Shown here: positions 50,052-59,121 of the stretch, piece by piece
Position numbering within the stretch: position 1 is the stretch's first letter
How the letters are laid out: each line of letters starts with the position of its first letter
NCBI GenBank assembly: GCA_046347635.1
Contig: JAXMFT010000012.1
Coordinates: 1 to 64,000, forward strand
Reading direction: 5' to 3'
DNA length: 64,000 nucleotides
Source of the DNA: JAGVSZ01 sp019137045
GTDB lineage: Bacteria; Pseudomonadota; Gammaproteobacteria; Burkholderiales; SG8-39
Translations under genes and position numbers: made by a program
Notes under the pieces: model-generated
Told to the model about the DNA's origin: nothing
What the model saw: only the letters and a program-made list of their open reading frames with translations
Databases searched by the model: none

Positions 50052-52985
50052 ATGCAACCAGCTGAAATTACAAAGGATTCCACCAGCGCCAGCGCTGCGA
50101 CCCTGCCCGAGCAGGAAATCGCGGAGGAGGTGCTCCTGGAGAAGTACGCGAAGGGGACGGAGCGCACCGCGACCGACGTCCGCCGCCGCGTGGCGCGGGC
50201 GCTCGCGACGGTGGAGGCGGAGGACAAGCGCGCGCAGTGGGAGGCGCGGTTCCTCGAGGCGCAGGAGCGCGGCTTCGTGCCCGCGGGGCGCATCAACTCG
50301 GCCGCGGGCACGTCGCTCACCGCGACGCTCATCAACTGCTTCGTCCAGCCGGTGGGCGACTCGATCACCGAGGTGGTGGACGGCCGCCCCGGCATCTACA
50401 CCGCGCTCGCGGAGGCCGCCGAGACGATGCGCCGCGGCGGCGGCGTGGGCTACGACTTCTCCTCGATCCGCCCGCAGGGCGCGCTCGTGCGCGGCACGAT
50501 GTCGCGCGCGAGCGGCCCGGTCTCGTACATGAAGGTGTTCGACGAGTCGTGCGAGACGGTGGAGTCCGCCGGCTCGCGCCGCGGCGCGCAGATGGGCGTG
50601 CTGCGCTGCGACCACCCGGACGTGGAGACGTTCATCCACGCCAAGGACGACGGCGAGCTCACCAACTTCAACGTGTCGGTCGGCGTCACCGACGAGTTCA
50701 TGCGCGCGGTGGAGTCCGACGGCCAGTTCGAGCTCGTGCACAAGGCCGAGCCGTCGCAGGACACGAAGGCCGAGGGCGCCTACCAGCGCGCCGACGGGCT
50801 GTGGGTCTACCGCAAGGTGCGCGCGCGCGACCTGTGGGACCAGATCATGCGCTCGACCTACGACCACGCCGAGCCGGGGATCCTGTTCCTCGACCGCATC
50901 AACAAGGACAACAACCTCTACTACTGCGAGACGATCGAGGCCACCAACCCGTGCGCCGAGCAGCCGCTGCCGCCCTACGGCTGCTGCGACCTCGGCTCGA
51001 TCAACCTGGTGAATTTCGTGCGCGCGCCGTTCAGCGCGGAGGCCGAGTTCGACTTCGCCGCGTTCGGCAAGGTGGTCGAGACCTCGGTGCGCATGCTGGA
51101 CAACGTGCTCGACGCGACCCCCTGGCCGCTGAAGGCGCAGAAGGACGAGGCGGCGGCGAAGCGCCGGGTCGGCCTCGGCTTCACCGGGCTGGGCGACGCG
51201 CTCATCATGCTGCGCCTGCGTTACGACACGCCCGAGGCCTGCCAGATGGCCGCGCGCATCGCCGAGCACATGCGCGACCGCGCCTACGGCGCCTCGATCG
51301 AGCTCGCGCGCGAGCGCGGCGCGTTCCCGCTCTTCAACGCCGACCTCTACCTCGCGGGCGGGAACTTCGCCTCGCGCCTGCCGCAGGAGATCAAGCAGAA
51401 GATCCGGGCGCACGGCATCCGCAACTCGCACCTGCTCTCGATCGCCCCGACCGGGACGATCAGCCTCGCGTTCGCGGACAACGCGTCCAACGGGATCGAG
51501 CCGCCGTTCTCGTGGACCTACTCGCGCCGCAAGCGCATGCCCGACGGGACCTGGAAGGACTACTCGGTCGAGGACTACGCCTGGCGCCTGTACCGCCACC
51601 TGGGCGGCGACGTGCGCAGCCTCCCGCCCTACTTCATCACCGCGCTCCAGATCTCCGCGCAGGCGCACAAGGACATGGTGGCCGCGGTCGCGCCGTTCAT
51701 CGACACCAGCATCTCGAAGACGGTCAACGTGCCGGAGGACTACCCGTACGCGGACTTCGAGGACCTGTACCTCACCGCGTGGCGCGCCGGGCTGAAGGGG
51801 CTCGCGACCTACCGGCCGAACAAGGTCCTCGGCGCGGTGCTGTCGGTCGAGGCGCCGCCGGCCGGCAGCGAGAAGCGCGACCCGCAGGACGTCGCCATCA
51901 CCGAGGCGAACCGCCGGCTCGCGATCAAGAGCCTGCCGGCGCCGGTGCTCGCCTCGCTCGTGTGGCCGGGCCGGCCGCAGCTCCCCGGCGGCAACCTCGC
52001 GTGGACGTACATGATCCAGCACCCGGGCGGCGACTTCGCGCTGTTCGTCGGGCACGTGGAGGACGAGGACGGGGGCGGGGCCGCATCGGCGCCGTCCGGG
52101 CGCCGCAGCTTCCCGTTCGAGGTCTGGGTCAACGGCGCCGAGCAGCCGCGCGGCCTGGGCGCGGTGGCGAAGACGCTGTCGATGGACATGCGCGCGAACG
52201 ACCGCGCGTGGCTCGCGCTGAAGCTGGACGTGCTCGCGAAGACGCCCGGCGAGCAGTCCTTCGAGATGCCGTTCCCGCCGCACGGCGAGAAGCGGCTGGT
52301 GCCGAGCGTCGCCGCCGGGGTCGCGCAGGTGATCCGCTGGCGCTGCGACTCGCTCGGCGCGCTCGACGAGCGCAGCCCCGACCTCCTCTCGCCGGAGGGC
52401 CGGCCGCACCCGGTCCTCGACGCGATGTTCGCGGTCGAGGAGCCGAAGACCGGCACCGACGGCACGCTCTCCTGGACGGTGGACGTGCGCAACCCCGCCT
52501 CGGGCGAGGACTTCGTGCTCGGGCTGAAGGAGATCACCCTGCCCGACGGCGTGACCCGCCCCTACGCGATGTACCTGTCGGGGTTCTACCCGCGCGCGCT
52601 CGACGGCCTCGCGCGTCTCCTCTCGCTCGACATGCGGGTCGTCGACCCGGCGTGGATCGGGATGAAGCTGCGCAAGCTCCTCAACTACTCGGAGCCGCTC
52701 GGCGACTTCCTCGCCTTCGTCCCGGGCGAGCGCCGGCAGCAGACCTGGCCGTCGACCGTCGCGTACCTGGCGCGCCTGGTCATCCACCGCTACGCGATGC
52801 TCGGCGTGCTCGACGAGAACGGCTACCCGAAGCGTGAGATGGGCATCCTGGAGGCGCCGCGCGAGGCCGGCCAGCCGAAGCTCATGCAGGGCGCGCTGTG
52901 CACCGAGTGCGGGAACTACACGGTGATCAAGAAGGACGGGTGCGACTTCTGCACCGCGTGCGGCGCGGTGGGAAGCTGCGGCTAG
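50052..52985 (+). CDS. nrdJ: Adenosylcobalamin-dependent (class II) ribonucleotide reductase
   Basis: A 977-residue class II enzyme that reduces ribonucleotides without oxygen, using coenzyme B12. The catalytic core has NCFVQPVGDS, RRGGGVGYDFSSIRP, the active-site ATNPCAEQPLPPYGCCDLGSINL near 298, and SIAPTGTISL. The region after about 615 carries two TSCPD-type domains, and the C-terminus is a zinc ribbon (CTECGNY ... CDFCTACG) with a final CG that may carry the redox shuttle Cys. The ATG has AGGG upstream. A terminator follows. Confidence 0.94.
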   Translation: MQPAEITKDSTSASAATLPEQEIAEEVLLEKYAKGTERTATDVRRRVARALATVEAEDKRAQWEARFLEAQERGFVPAGRINSAAGTSLTATLINCFVQPVGDSITEVVDGRPGIYTALAEAAETMRRGGGVGYDFSSIRPQGALVRGTMSRASGPVSYMKVFDESCETVESAGSRRGAQMGVLRCDHPDVETFIHAKDDGELTNFNVSVGVTDEFMRAVESDGQFELVHKAEPSQDTKAEGAYQRADGLWVYRKVRARDLWDQIMRSTYDHAEPGILFLDRINKDNNLYYCETIEATNPCAEQPLPPYGCCDLGSINLVNFVRAPFSAEAEFDFAAFGKVVETSVRMLDNVLDATPWPLKAQKDEAAAKRRVGLGFTGLGDALIMLRLRYDTPEACQMAARIAEHMRDRAYGASIELARERGAFPLFNADLYLAGGNFASRLPQEIKQKIRAHGIRNSHLLSIAPTGTISLAFADNASNGIEPPFSWTYSRRKRMPDGTWKDYSVEDYAWRLYRHLGGDVRSLPPYFITALQISAQAHKDMVAAVAPFIDTSISKTVNVPEDYPYADFEDLYLTAWRAGLKGLATYRPNKVLGAVLSVEAPPAGSEKRDPQDVAITEANRRLAIKSLPAPVLASLVWPGRPQLPGGNLAWTYMIQHPGGDFALFVGHVEDEDGGGAASAPSGRRSFPFEVWVNGAEQPRGLGAVAKTLSMDMRANDRAWLALKLDVLAKTPGEQSFEMPFPPHGEKRLVPSVAAGVAQVIRWRCDSLGALDERSPDLLSPEGRPHPVLDAMFAVEEPKTGTDGTLSWTVDVRNPASGEDFVLGLKEITLPDGVTRPYAMYLSGFYPRALDGLARLLSLDMRVVDPAWIGMKLRKLLNYSEPLGDFLAFVPGERRQQTWPSTVAYLARLVIHRYAMLGVLDENGYPKREMGILEAPREAGQPKLMQGALCTECGNYTVIKKDGCDFCTACGAVGSCG

Positions 52986-53008
52986 CGGTCAGCCCGCTCG
53001 CCCCCCGG

Positions 53009-53040
53009 AAACGCCCCGCCGCGCGCGGGGCGTTTCGTTT
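53009..53040. terminator. Rho-independent terminator between nrdJ and the hybrid kinase
   Basis: AAACGCCCCG and CGGGGCGTTT form a perfect 10-bp stem with a 7-base loop, followed by CGTTT on the plus strand. It starts 23 bp after the nrdJ stop. The A-rich left arm lets it act for the convergent kinase gene as well. Confidence 0.8.
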
Positions 53041-53051
53041 CCGGCCCCGGC

Positions 53052-56000
53052 TCACGCCGCGCGCGCCGCGCCCGGCAGCAGCGACTCGACCAGACCGCGC
53101 AGCGCCGCCGGCTCGACCGGCTTGCGCACCAGCGCGCGGATCCCGGCCGCCTGCACCTCGGCCTCCGTGATCGCATCCGCGTAACCGCTGTAGAGGATGA
53201 CGGGCAGGCCCGGGCGGCGCGCCGCGAGCTCGCGCGCGAGCGCGACCCCGGTGAGCCGCGGCATCGTCTGGTCGGTGATGACGAGGTCGTGGCGCTCGGG
53301 CGCGCCGGCGAAGAGCGCGTACGCCTCGGCCCCGTCGCCGGCCGCGTCCACCTCCAGGCCCCAGCCCTCCAGCAGCTCGCGCATGAACGCGCGCACCATC
53401 TCCTCGTCCTCGGCGACGAGCACGCGTCCGCGCAGGCGCGGCCGGCGCGCGGCCGGCGCGAGCCCGGTGAGCGTCTCGTGCTCCGCCTCCACGCCGTCGG
53501 GGGCGAGCGCCGGGAACAGCACGCGGAACGTGGTGCCGGCGTCCGGCTGCGTCTCGACCACGACGTGTCCGCCGTGGTCGTGCACGATGCCGTGCACCAT
53601 GGCGAGGCCCATGCCGCTGCCCTTGCCCACCTCCTTGGTGCTGAAGAACGGGTCGAAGATGCGCTCCATCAGCCCGGGGGCGATCCCGGGCCCGTCGTCG
53701 CTCACCGCGAGCTCCACGAACTCGCCGTCGAACGCGCTGCGGCAGCTCGCGCACACGGCCGCGTGCCGCGCGCGCCGCACGCCGATGCGCACCTTGCCCT
53801 GGCCCGCGAGCGCGTCGCGCGCGTTGATGCACAGGTTGAGCAGCACCTGCTCGGCCTGCACCCGGTCGAGCGAGACGAGCGGGACCTGCGCGCCGCCCGC
53901 CACCTCGAGATCGAGCGTCGACGGCATCGACGAGTGCAGGAGCCGCGCCGAGTCGGCCACCAAGCGGCGCAGATCGACCGGGCGGCGCTCGCCGCGCTGG
54001 CCGCGGCTGAAGGTGAGCATCTGCTGGATCAGGTCGCGTGCGCGCCGGCACGAGCGCGCCGCCTGCTCGAGGTAGCCCGCGACCTTCGCATCGGCGGCGG
54101 CGGCCTCGCGCTCCGCCGCGAGCGTCACGTACCCGACGATGCTGGTCAGGATGTTGTTGAAGTCGTGCGCGATGCCGCCGGTCAGCTGGCCGATCGCCTC
54201 CATCTTCTGCGCCTGGCGCAGCTGCGCCTCGAGCGCCCGCCGCGCCGCCTCGGCGCGCTCGCGCTCGGTGATGTCGCGGATGGTCGCGATCACGATCTTG
54301 CGCCCGTCGAGCTGCAGGCGGTTCGAGGTGATCTCGACCGGGAAGACGGTGCCGTCGCGCCTGCGGTGGTGGCGCAGCGGGATGTGCACGCGCCCCTCGG
54401 GCGACTGGATCGAGCCGCGCGTCTCCGCGGGCTCGGCCGAGAGGTCGGCCGCGGTCATCGTCATCAGCTCGGCGCGGGCGTACCCCCAGAGCGACTCGGC
54501 CGCGCGGTTCGCGTCGAGGAGTCGCAGGCTGTCCGCGTCCACGACGAGGATCGCGTCGGACTCCATCTCGAAGAGCAGGCGGTAGCGCTGCTCGCTCGCG
54601 CGCAGGCGCTCCTCGGCGCGCTTTGCCTCGGTGACGTCGCGCAAGATGATGAGCGCGTGCGGCCGGCCCTGGTACTGCATCGGGACGCCGTGGATCTCGA
54701 CGTCGAACTCGGTCCCGTCCTTGCGCCGGGTGCGCGCCTCGAGCCGGCAGGGCGAGCCGGTCAGGATCTTCGGCAGCAGCTCCACGCACTGGGACTGCAG
54801 CGCCGCGGGGACGAAGAGCGGCTCGGACTGCCCGACGATCTCCTCGCGCGCGTACCCGTGCATCGCGAGAAAGGCCTCGTTCGCGTCCACGATGCGGTGC
54901 CCGGCGTCCCACAGCAGCAGGCCGTCGACCGAGGCGTTGAAGATCGCCCGGTACTGCTCCTCGCTCGCCCGCAGCGCATCGTCCGCGCGCCTGCGCGCGG
55001 TGATGTCGCGCACGATCGCGAGCACGTGCGGCTCGCCGCGGTGCTGGACCGGGATGGTGCGCACCTCGATCTGGATCCGCTCGCCGTTCTTGCGCACCGC
55101 TTCCAGCTCGACCTGGCACGGCTCGCCGGCGAGCGTGCGCCGCACGATCTCGCGCCGCTGCTCGACGAACTCGCGCGGCCGGTGGTCGGGATAGGAGGGG
55201 TCGAGCACCTCGGCGCGGGTGAGGCCGTACATGCGCTCGTAGGCCGGGTTCACGTCGACCCGCTTCAGCGCCGAGTTCCACAGCACCAGGGCGTCGGCCG
55301 AAGCGTTGAAGATGGCGCGGTACTGCGCCTCGCTCGCGCGCACCGCCTCCTCGGCGCGCTTCGCGTCGGTGACGTCGCGCACGAAGGCGAGGATGCGCCG
55401 CACCCCGGCAATGGTCGCGCGCTTGAGCGTCACCTCGTTCCACATCAGGCGGCCGTCGCTGCGCCGTCCGCGCCACTCGAAGCGCACCGGCTCGGCCGCG
55501 GCCTTCGCCCGCTCGAGCCAGCCGACCGCGTCCTGCTCGGTGTAGGGCGGCACGTCGGCGCTCAGGGCCCCCACCCGCAGCTCGCGCAGCGCCGCGCGCG
55601 AGTGGCCGAAGAGCTCGGCGGTCTTGGGGCTCACGTCGAGGATGCGGCCGGTGTCCCAGTCGTGCACGAAGATCGCGTCCTCGTTCGCCTCGAAGATCTC
55701 GCGGTAGCTCGCCTCGGAGGCGCGCAGCGCCTCGTCCGCGCGCGCGCGCTCGAGCTCCGCCGCCGCGCGCACCGCGAAGATCTTGAGCAGCGCCTCGGTG
55801 AGCGCGCGCTCGCCGAGCGGCTTGCGGTCCATCACCACGATCAGGCCGAGCTGCTCGCCCGAGCTGGCGCTGAGGGAATACGCGGCGTAGCTGTCGAACT
55901 CGAACTGGGCGAAGATCGACTGCGGCGCGAACTCCGGCCGCACGCCCTCGCGCACGTAGCGGAACTCGCGCCCGATCATGCCGGCGCACGGCGAGGTGGC

Positions 56001-56612
56001 CACCAGGTACTCGAACGGCGCGAGCATCCGCCCGTCGAGGCAGGCGGCGACCGTGCGCATGTGGGTGCGCCGCTCGTCGAAGAAGACGGTGATCGCCGCC
56101 ACGCCCACGCCGAGGATCTCGGCGAGCTGGCGCACCAGCGTCTCGAACAGCGCCGGCCCGGCGGCGGTGGAGACCGCGAGTGCGGCGCGCCGCAGCGCCT
56201 CCTCGGTGCGCTTGCGCTCGGTGATGTCGACCGAGATGCCGCATACGGCGTACGGCCTGCCGTCGGCGCCGAGCAGCGGGAACTTGTTCGCGAGCAGCGT
56301 GCGGCGCTCGCCGCGGATGACGTTCGACTCCTCGATCTCGAGCGGCTCGCCGGTCTCGATGACGCGGCGGTCGTTGGCGCGCAGCCCCGCGGCGATCTCG
56401 GCCGGGGCGATGTCGCCCGGCGTGAGGCCGACGATCTCGGCCGCCGGACGGCCGACGTGCTGCTCGAACGCGCGGTTGACGAAGAGGTAGCGGCCCGCGC
56501 GATCCTTCGCGAACAGGCGCACCGTCGTGCTGTTGTCCAGGATCTGCTGCAGCGTGATCGCGCGCTCGCGCAGCTGCGCGACGTCGCGCCCGTGGTCCGT
56601 GTCGTCGCTCAT
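53052..56612 (-). CDS. Multi-PAS hybrid sensor histidine kinase with C-terminal receiver
   Basis: An 1186-residue cytosolic protein without clear membrane helices. In order: PAS (about 15-135), GAF (about 150-290), four more PAS domains (about 305-430, 435-555, 560-680, 685-810), each ending in an RDIT/RDVT-type PAC segment, the dimerisation/phosphoacceptor region with GGIAHDFNNILTS near 817, HATPase (about 920-1045, DGPGIAPG, GSGMGLAMVHGI) with a CASC insert, and a receiver (about 1060-1175) with DLVITDQTMP as the Asp site near 1112. The OmpR-type regulator gene lies directly upstream in the same direction. Confidence 0.92.
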   Translation of the reverse strand: MSDDTDHGRDVAQLRERAITLQQILDNSTTVRLFAKDRAGRYLFVNRAFEQHVGRPAAEIVGLTPGDIAPAEIAAGLRANDRRVIETGEPLEIEESNVIRGERRTLLANKFPLLGADGRPYAVCGISVDITERKRTEEALRRAALAVSTAAGPALFETLVRQLAEILGVGVAAITVFFDERRTHMRTVAACLDGRMLAPFEYLVATSPCAGMIGREFRYVREGVRPEFAPQSIFAQFEFDSYAAYSLSASSGEQLGLIVVMDRKPLGERALTEALLKIFAVRAAAELERARADEALRASEASYREIFEANEDAIFVHDWDTGRILDVSPKTAELFGHSRAALRELRVGALSADVPPYTEQDAVGWLERAKAAAEPVRFEWRGRRSDGRLMWNEVTLKRATIAGVRRILAFVRDVTDAKRAEEAVRASEAQYRAIFNASADALVLWNSALKRVDVNPAYERMYGLTRAEVLDPSYPDHRPREFVEQRREIVRRTLAGEPCQVELEAVRKNGERIQIEVRTIPVQHRGEPHVLAIVRDITARRRADDALRASEEQYRAIFNASVDGLLLWDAGHRIVDANEAFLAMHGYAREEIVGQSEPLFVPAALQSQCVELLPKILTGSPCRLEARTRRKDGTEFDVEIHGVPMQYQGRPHALIILRDVTEAKRAEERLRASEQRYRLLFEMESDAILVVDADSLRLLDANRAAESLWGYARAELMTMTAADLSAEPAETRGSIQSPEGRVHIPLRHHRRRDGTVFPVEITSNRLQLDGRKIVIATIRDITERERAEAARRALEAQLRQAQKMEAIGQLTGGIAHDFNNILTSIVGYVTLAAEREAAAADAKVAGYLEQAARSCRRARDLIQQMLTFSRGQRGERRPVDLRRLVADSARLLHSSMPSTLDLEVAGGAQVPLVSLDRVQAEQVLLNLCINARDALAGQGKVRIGVRRARHAAVCASCRSAFDGEFVELAVSDDGPGIAPGLMERIFDPFFSTKEVGKGSGMGLAMVHGIVHDHGGHVVVETQPDAGTTFRVLFPALAPDGVEAEHETLTGLAPAARRPRLRGRVLVAEDEEMVRAFMRELLEGWGLEVDAAGDGAEAYALFAGAPERHDLVITDQTMPRLTGVALARELAARRPGLPVILYSGYADAITEAEVQAAGIRALVRKPVEPAALRGLVESLLPGAARAA

Positions 56613-56652
56613 GGCGGGGAGTGTACCGTCCGGCCCCGGCTCCTCCGCGGGT

Positions 56653-56688
56653 GTTACCGCGCGGAAACGATTGAAACGCGGCGGTTAC
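56653..56688. promoter_or_regulatory. G(A/T)(A/T)AC array in the gap before the hybrid kinase
   Basis: GTTAC, GAAAC, GAAAC and GTTAC start at 56653, 56664, 56673 and 56684 on the plus strand, at 11, 9 and 11-bp steps. The array fills the gap between the regulator and kinase genes. It is a candidate binding site for the OmpR-type regulator, which would recognise direct repeats about one turn apart. Confidence 0.5.
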
Positions 56689-56701
56689 AAACCGCGCCGC
56701 G

Positions 56702-57415
56702 TCAGTCCGCCGGCACGTACATGTAGCCCGCCCCCCGCACGGTGCGGATGGCGCGCGGGTTGTCGGGGTCCTCCTCGATCTTGCGGCGCACCCGGGTGAT
56801 GCGGATGTCGATCGAGCGGTCGAACGGCTCCCACTCGCGGTTGCGCGTGAGGGTCAGCAGGCGGTCGCGCGACAGCACCTGGTTGGGGTGGTCCACGAAC
56901 GCCTTGAGCAGGTCGAACTCCATCGCGGTGATCGGCACCTCGGCCCCGTCCTGGCCGAAGAGCTGGCGCGACCCGAGGTCGAGCCGGCAGCGCCCGATCG
57001 GCACCCGCTGCGGCGCCGCCGGAGCGCCCGCCGGGGTGCGCGGTCCGCCCTGGACCCGGCGCGCGACGCTCTTCACCCGGGCGAGGAGCTCGCGCAGATC
57101 GAACGGCTTCGCGACGTAGTCGTCGGCGCCCATCTCGAGCCCCACGATGCGGTCGACCACCTCGCCCGCCGCCGTGACCATGATGATCCCGACCTCGTAG
57201 CGCTCGCGCAGGAAGCGCGCGAGCGTGAGGCCGTCCTCGCCCGGCAGCCGCACGTCGAGCAGCACGACGTCCGGGGCGCCGCGCCCGAGCGCCGCGCGCA
57301 TGGCCGCGCCGCCCTCGGCGGTCTCCGCCTGGAAGCCGTGCGACGCGAGGTACTCCGCGAGCATCTCCCGGATCTCGCGATCGTCGTCGACGATCAATAC
57401 CCGTCCGCTGTTCAT
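56702..57415 (-). CDS. OmpR-family response regulator
   Basis: A 237-residue regulator. The receiver (about 5-118) has the acidic pocket VDDD, phosphoacceptor Asp in VVLLDVRLPGEDG near 54, Thr in MVTA near 82 and Lys in YVAKPFDL near 104. An Ala/Pro-rich linker leads to a winged-helix DNA-binding domain (about 140-235) with MEFDLLKAFVDHPNQVLSRDRLL, SIDIRITRVRRKIE and RTVRGAGYMY. It is transcribed ahead of the hybrid kinase and divergently from the 57633-62531 genes; GTTAC/GATAC arrays flank it on both sides. Confidence 0.94.
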   Translation of the reverse strand: MNSGRVLIVDDDREIREMLAEYLASHGFQAETAEGGAAMRAALGRGAPDVVLLDVRLPGEDGLTLARFLRERYEVGIIMVTAAGEVVDRIVGLEMGADDYVAKPFDLRELLARVKSVARRVQGGPRTPAGAPAAPQRVPIGRCRLDLGSRQLFGQDGAEVPITAMEFDLLKAFVDHPNQVLSRDRLLTLTRNREWEPFDRSIDIRITRVRRKIEEDPDNPRAIRTVRGAGYMYVPAD

Positions 57416-57475
57416 CGCTTCCGTCTTCCCCTGGCGCGGGGCCGATTATAGGCGCGCGGCCGCGCGACGCGGCCG

Positions 57476-57543
57476 GTTACGTGCCGATACCCGGCGATAC
57501 CCGATCGATACCGAGCGAGCGGAAATCGAAAGCGTCCCGATAC
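57476..57543. promoter_or_regulatory. GTTAC/GATAC array in the divergent promoter region of the regulator
   Basis: GTTAC at 57476 and GATAC at 57486, 57496 and 57507 are spaced 10, 10 and 11 bp, with one more GATAC at 57539. They lie between the regulator start (57415) and the small gene at 57633. Direct repeats at helical spacing suit cooperative head-to-tail binding of an OmpR-family dimer. Confidence 0.55.
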
Positions 57544-57632
57544 CGGCGGTCCGTAGCCTGCGAGGCGTGTTCACGGCGGCGTCAAGCGGCCGCGAACGAG
57601 ACATCGACCCACTCGCACAAGGAGACACGACG

Positions 57633-57872
57633 ATGAACCGCACCACCGCCATCCAGGCCCCGGCGCTCCGCGCCATCCCGATCCCGCGCGCCAGCTCCCA
57701 CGCCGCCCTCGGGCGCCGCCGCATGCTCACCCGCGCCGCCGCGAGCGAGCGCGCGCGCGTGCTCGCGGCGTTCCAGGCTGCATCCGTCGGCGTCGACGAG
57801 CGCACCGCGGCCGCGCGCACGATCCGCTACTACCGCTCGCGCGGCGCCGACTGGGCGCGCCGGCTCGGCTAG
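57633..57872 (+). CDS. Small arginine-rich protein (79 aa), unknown
   Basis: A 79-residue basic protein (RAIPIPRASSHAALGRRRMLT, then a helix AAASERARVLAAFQAASVG and RTIRYYRSRGADWARRLG). No known motif. AAGGAGA lies nine bases before the ATG. It is the first gene of the plus-strand run behind the divergent array, and another array follows its stop. Confidence 0.6.
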   Translation: MNRTTAIQAPALRAIPIPRASSHAALGRRRMLTRAAASERARVLAAFQAASVGVDERTAAARTIRYYRSRGADWARRLG

Positions 57873-57874
57873 CG

Positions 57875-57899
57875 GTTACACACCGATACGAACCGTTGC
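57875..57899. promoter_or_regulatory. Third GTTAC/GATAC array, before the OsmC-like gene
   Basis: GTTAC at 57875, GATAC at 57885 and the near match GTTGC at 57895 step by 10 bp. The array lies just after the 79-aa gene, about 80 bp before the OsmC-like start. It shares the string GGTTAC-N5-GATAC with the array at 57475. Confidence 0.45.
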
Positions 57900-57977
57900 G
57901 CGGCTGCAATCGGACGAATACCGCCGCTGCCTAGAGTGCCGTCCATGTCGCACCACGCCAGCAAGAAGGAGACCGCA

Positions 57978-58541
57978 ATGATCGCCCGCCGCACCGAAGC
58001 CGCCGCCGTCGAAGACACGCTGCGCAGCCTCTACCGCATCGCGCCCGAAATGGCGCGCTCGCGGCACGCCGCCGCCACCGTCGACCGCAACCCGGCCGAC
58101 CCGCACCGCGCCACGGTGCTGGTCGGCGCCGAGGAGGCCGACCTGCTGCCGTTCGCCGCCGAGCACGCGCTCGGCGGCCCGCGCGGCGGCGCCACGCCCG
58201 CGGACCTGCTGTGCGCGGCGCTCGCCGCGTCGCAGGACTCGGCGCTCCGGCTCGCCGCGGCCCGCCACGGCGTGCGCATCGCGTCGCTCGGCGTCGAGGT
58301 GACCAGCGCGGTGGACGTGCGCGGCGCGCTCGGAGCGGAGGACGACGTCCCGGTCGGCTTCCAGGCGCTGCACAGCACGGTCCGGATCGAGACCGCGCCC
58401 GACACCAGCGCGCAGGCGCTCCGGCAGGTGCTCGCCGACGCCGACCGCGCCTGCATCGTGCTCGCCACGCTGCGGCGCGCGCTGCCCGTCTACGTCCGCA
58501 TCCAGCACCAGACGCCCGCGCCGCTGGCGCTCGCCGCCTGA
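57978..58541 (+). CDS. OsmC-like protein
   Basis: A 187-residue member of the OsmC/Ohr fold, whose enzymes reduce organic hydroperoxides. Recognisable segments are GGPRGGATPADLLCAALAASQDSALRLAAARHGV, LGVEVTSAVDVRGALG and VPVGFQALHSTVRIE. The Cys in LLCAALAAS is in the usual first position, and CIVLATL supplies the second. The ATG is preceded by AAGGAG; a Met eleven codons upstream lacks one. It is the second gene of the run and likely under the array upstream. Confidence 0.82.
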   Translation: MIARRTEAAAVEDTLRSLYRIAPEMARSRHAAATVDRNPADPHRATVLVGAEEADLLPFAAEHALGGPRGGATPADLLCAALAASQDSALRLAAARHGVRIASLGVEVTSAVDVRGALGAEDDVPVGFQALHSTVRIETAPDTSAQALRQVLADADRACIVLATLRRALPVYVRIQHQTPAPLALAA

Positions 58542-58554
58542 CGAGGAGAACGCA

Positions 58555-59094
58555 ATGGAACGCAAGCTCTGGACCGAACCCTACGACGCGCGCCTCGTCG
58601 CCGCGGGCCTGACCATCCGGCGCGACGAGGTGGTGGGCCTGCGCAACGCCCGCGGCGCGCTCGTCTTCGTCGAGTCGGGCACCGCGTGGATCACGCAGGA
58701 GCGCGACCGCCGCGACCTGCTCGTGCCCGCCGGCGGAACGTTCCGGCTCGACCGGGACGGCGTCGCGCTCGTGGGCGCCCACCGCGCCGCGACGGTCACG
58801 ATCAGCGTCCCGCTGGGCCACCCCGTGCCCGAGCTGTACCGCCCGGGCGCCGCAGCCGCACCGCGTGCGCGGCGGGGGCATCCGCTCGTGCGGCGGATGT
58901 GGGCGATCGTCCTCCGGTCGTACCGGCGCCACGCCCGGCCGCGCCCGTGGGAAATCCGCCTGCCGCTCGCGCGGGCGCACGGTGCCACGCGCCTGCCGCT
59001 GCTCGATCCGGCCGGCCCGGGCCCGCGCGTCCCGCACGACCCGGCCTCAGGGCTGCGCGCCGCCATCGCGCTCGACGCGTCCCGCGCCGCCTGA
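58555..59094 (+). CDS. DUF2917 family protein
   Basis: A 179-residue protein. The N-terminal half matches DUF2917: GLRNARGALVFVESGTAWITQERDRRDLLVPAGGTFRLDRDGVALVGA, a cupin-like repeat of strands. The C-terminal half is Arg/Pro-rich without known motifs. DUF2917 is common in Burkholderiales; its function is not known. It follows the OsmC-like gene by 13 bp with GAGGAGA before the ATG. Confidence 0.78.
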   Translation: MERKLWTEPYDARLVAAGLTIRRDEVVGLRNARGALVFVESGTAWITQERDRRDLLVPAGGTFRLDRDGVALVGAHRAATVTISVPLGHPVPELYRPGAAAAPRARRGHPLVRRMWAIVLRSYRRHARPRPWEIRLPLARAHGATRLPLLDPAGPGPRVPHDPASGLRAAIALDASRAA

Positions 59095-59121
59095 GGTCTG
59101 CCCGACTCGAGGAGAACGACA

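Noticed and set aside
49929..52787. A 952-codon minus-strand frame opposite nrdJ
   Set aside because: His/Arg/Glu-rich antisense shadow; nrdJ is complete and conserved on the plus strand.
53289..56726. A 1145-codon plus-strand frame opposite the hybrid kinase
   Set aside because: Composition is that of an antisense shadow and no domain is recognisable, whereas the minus strand encodes a full PAS-kinase.
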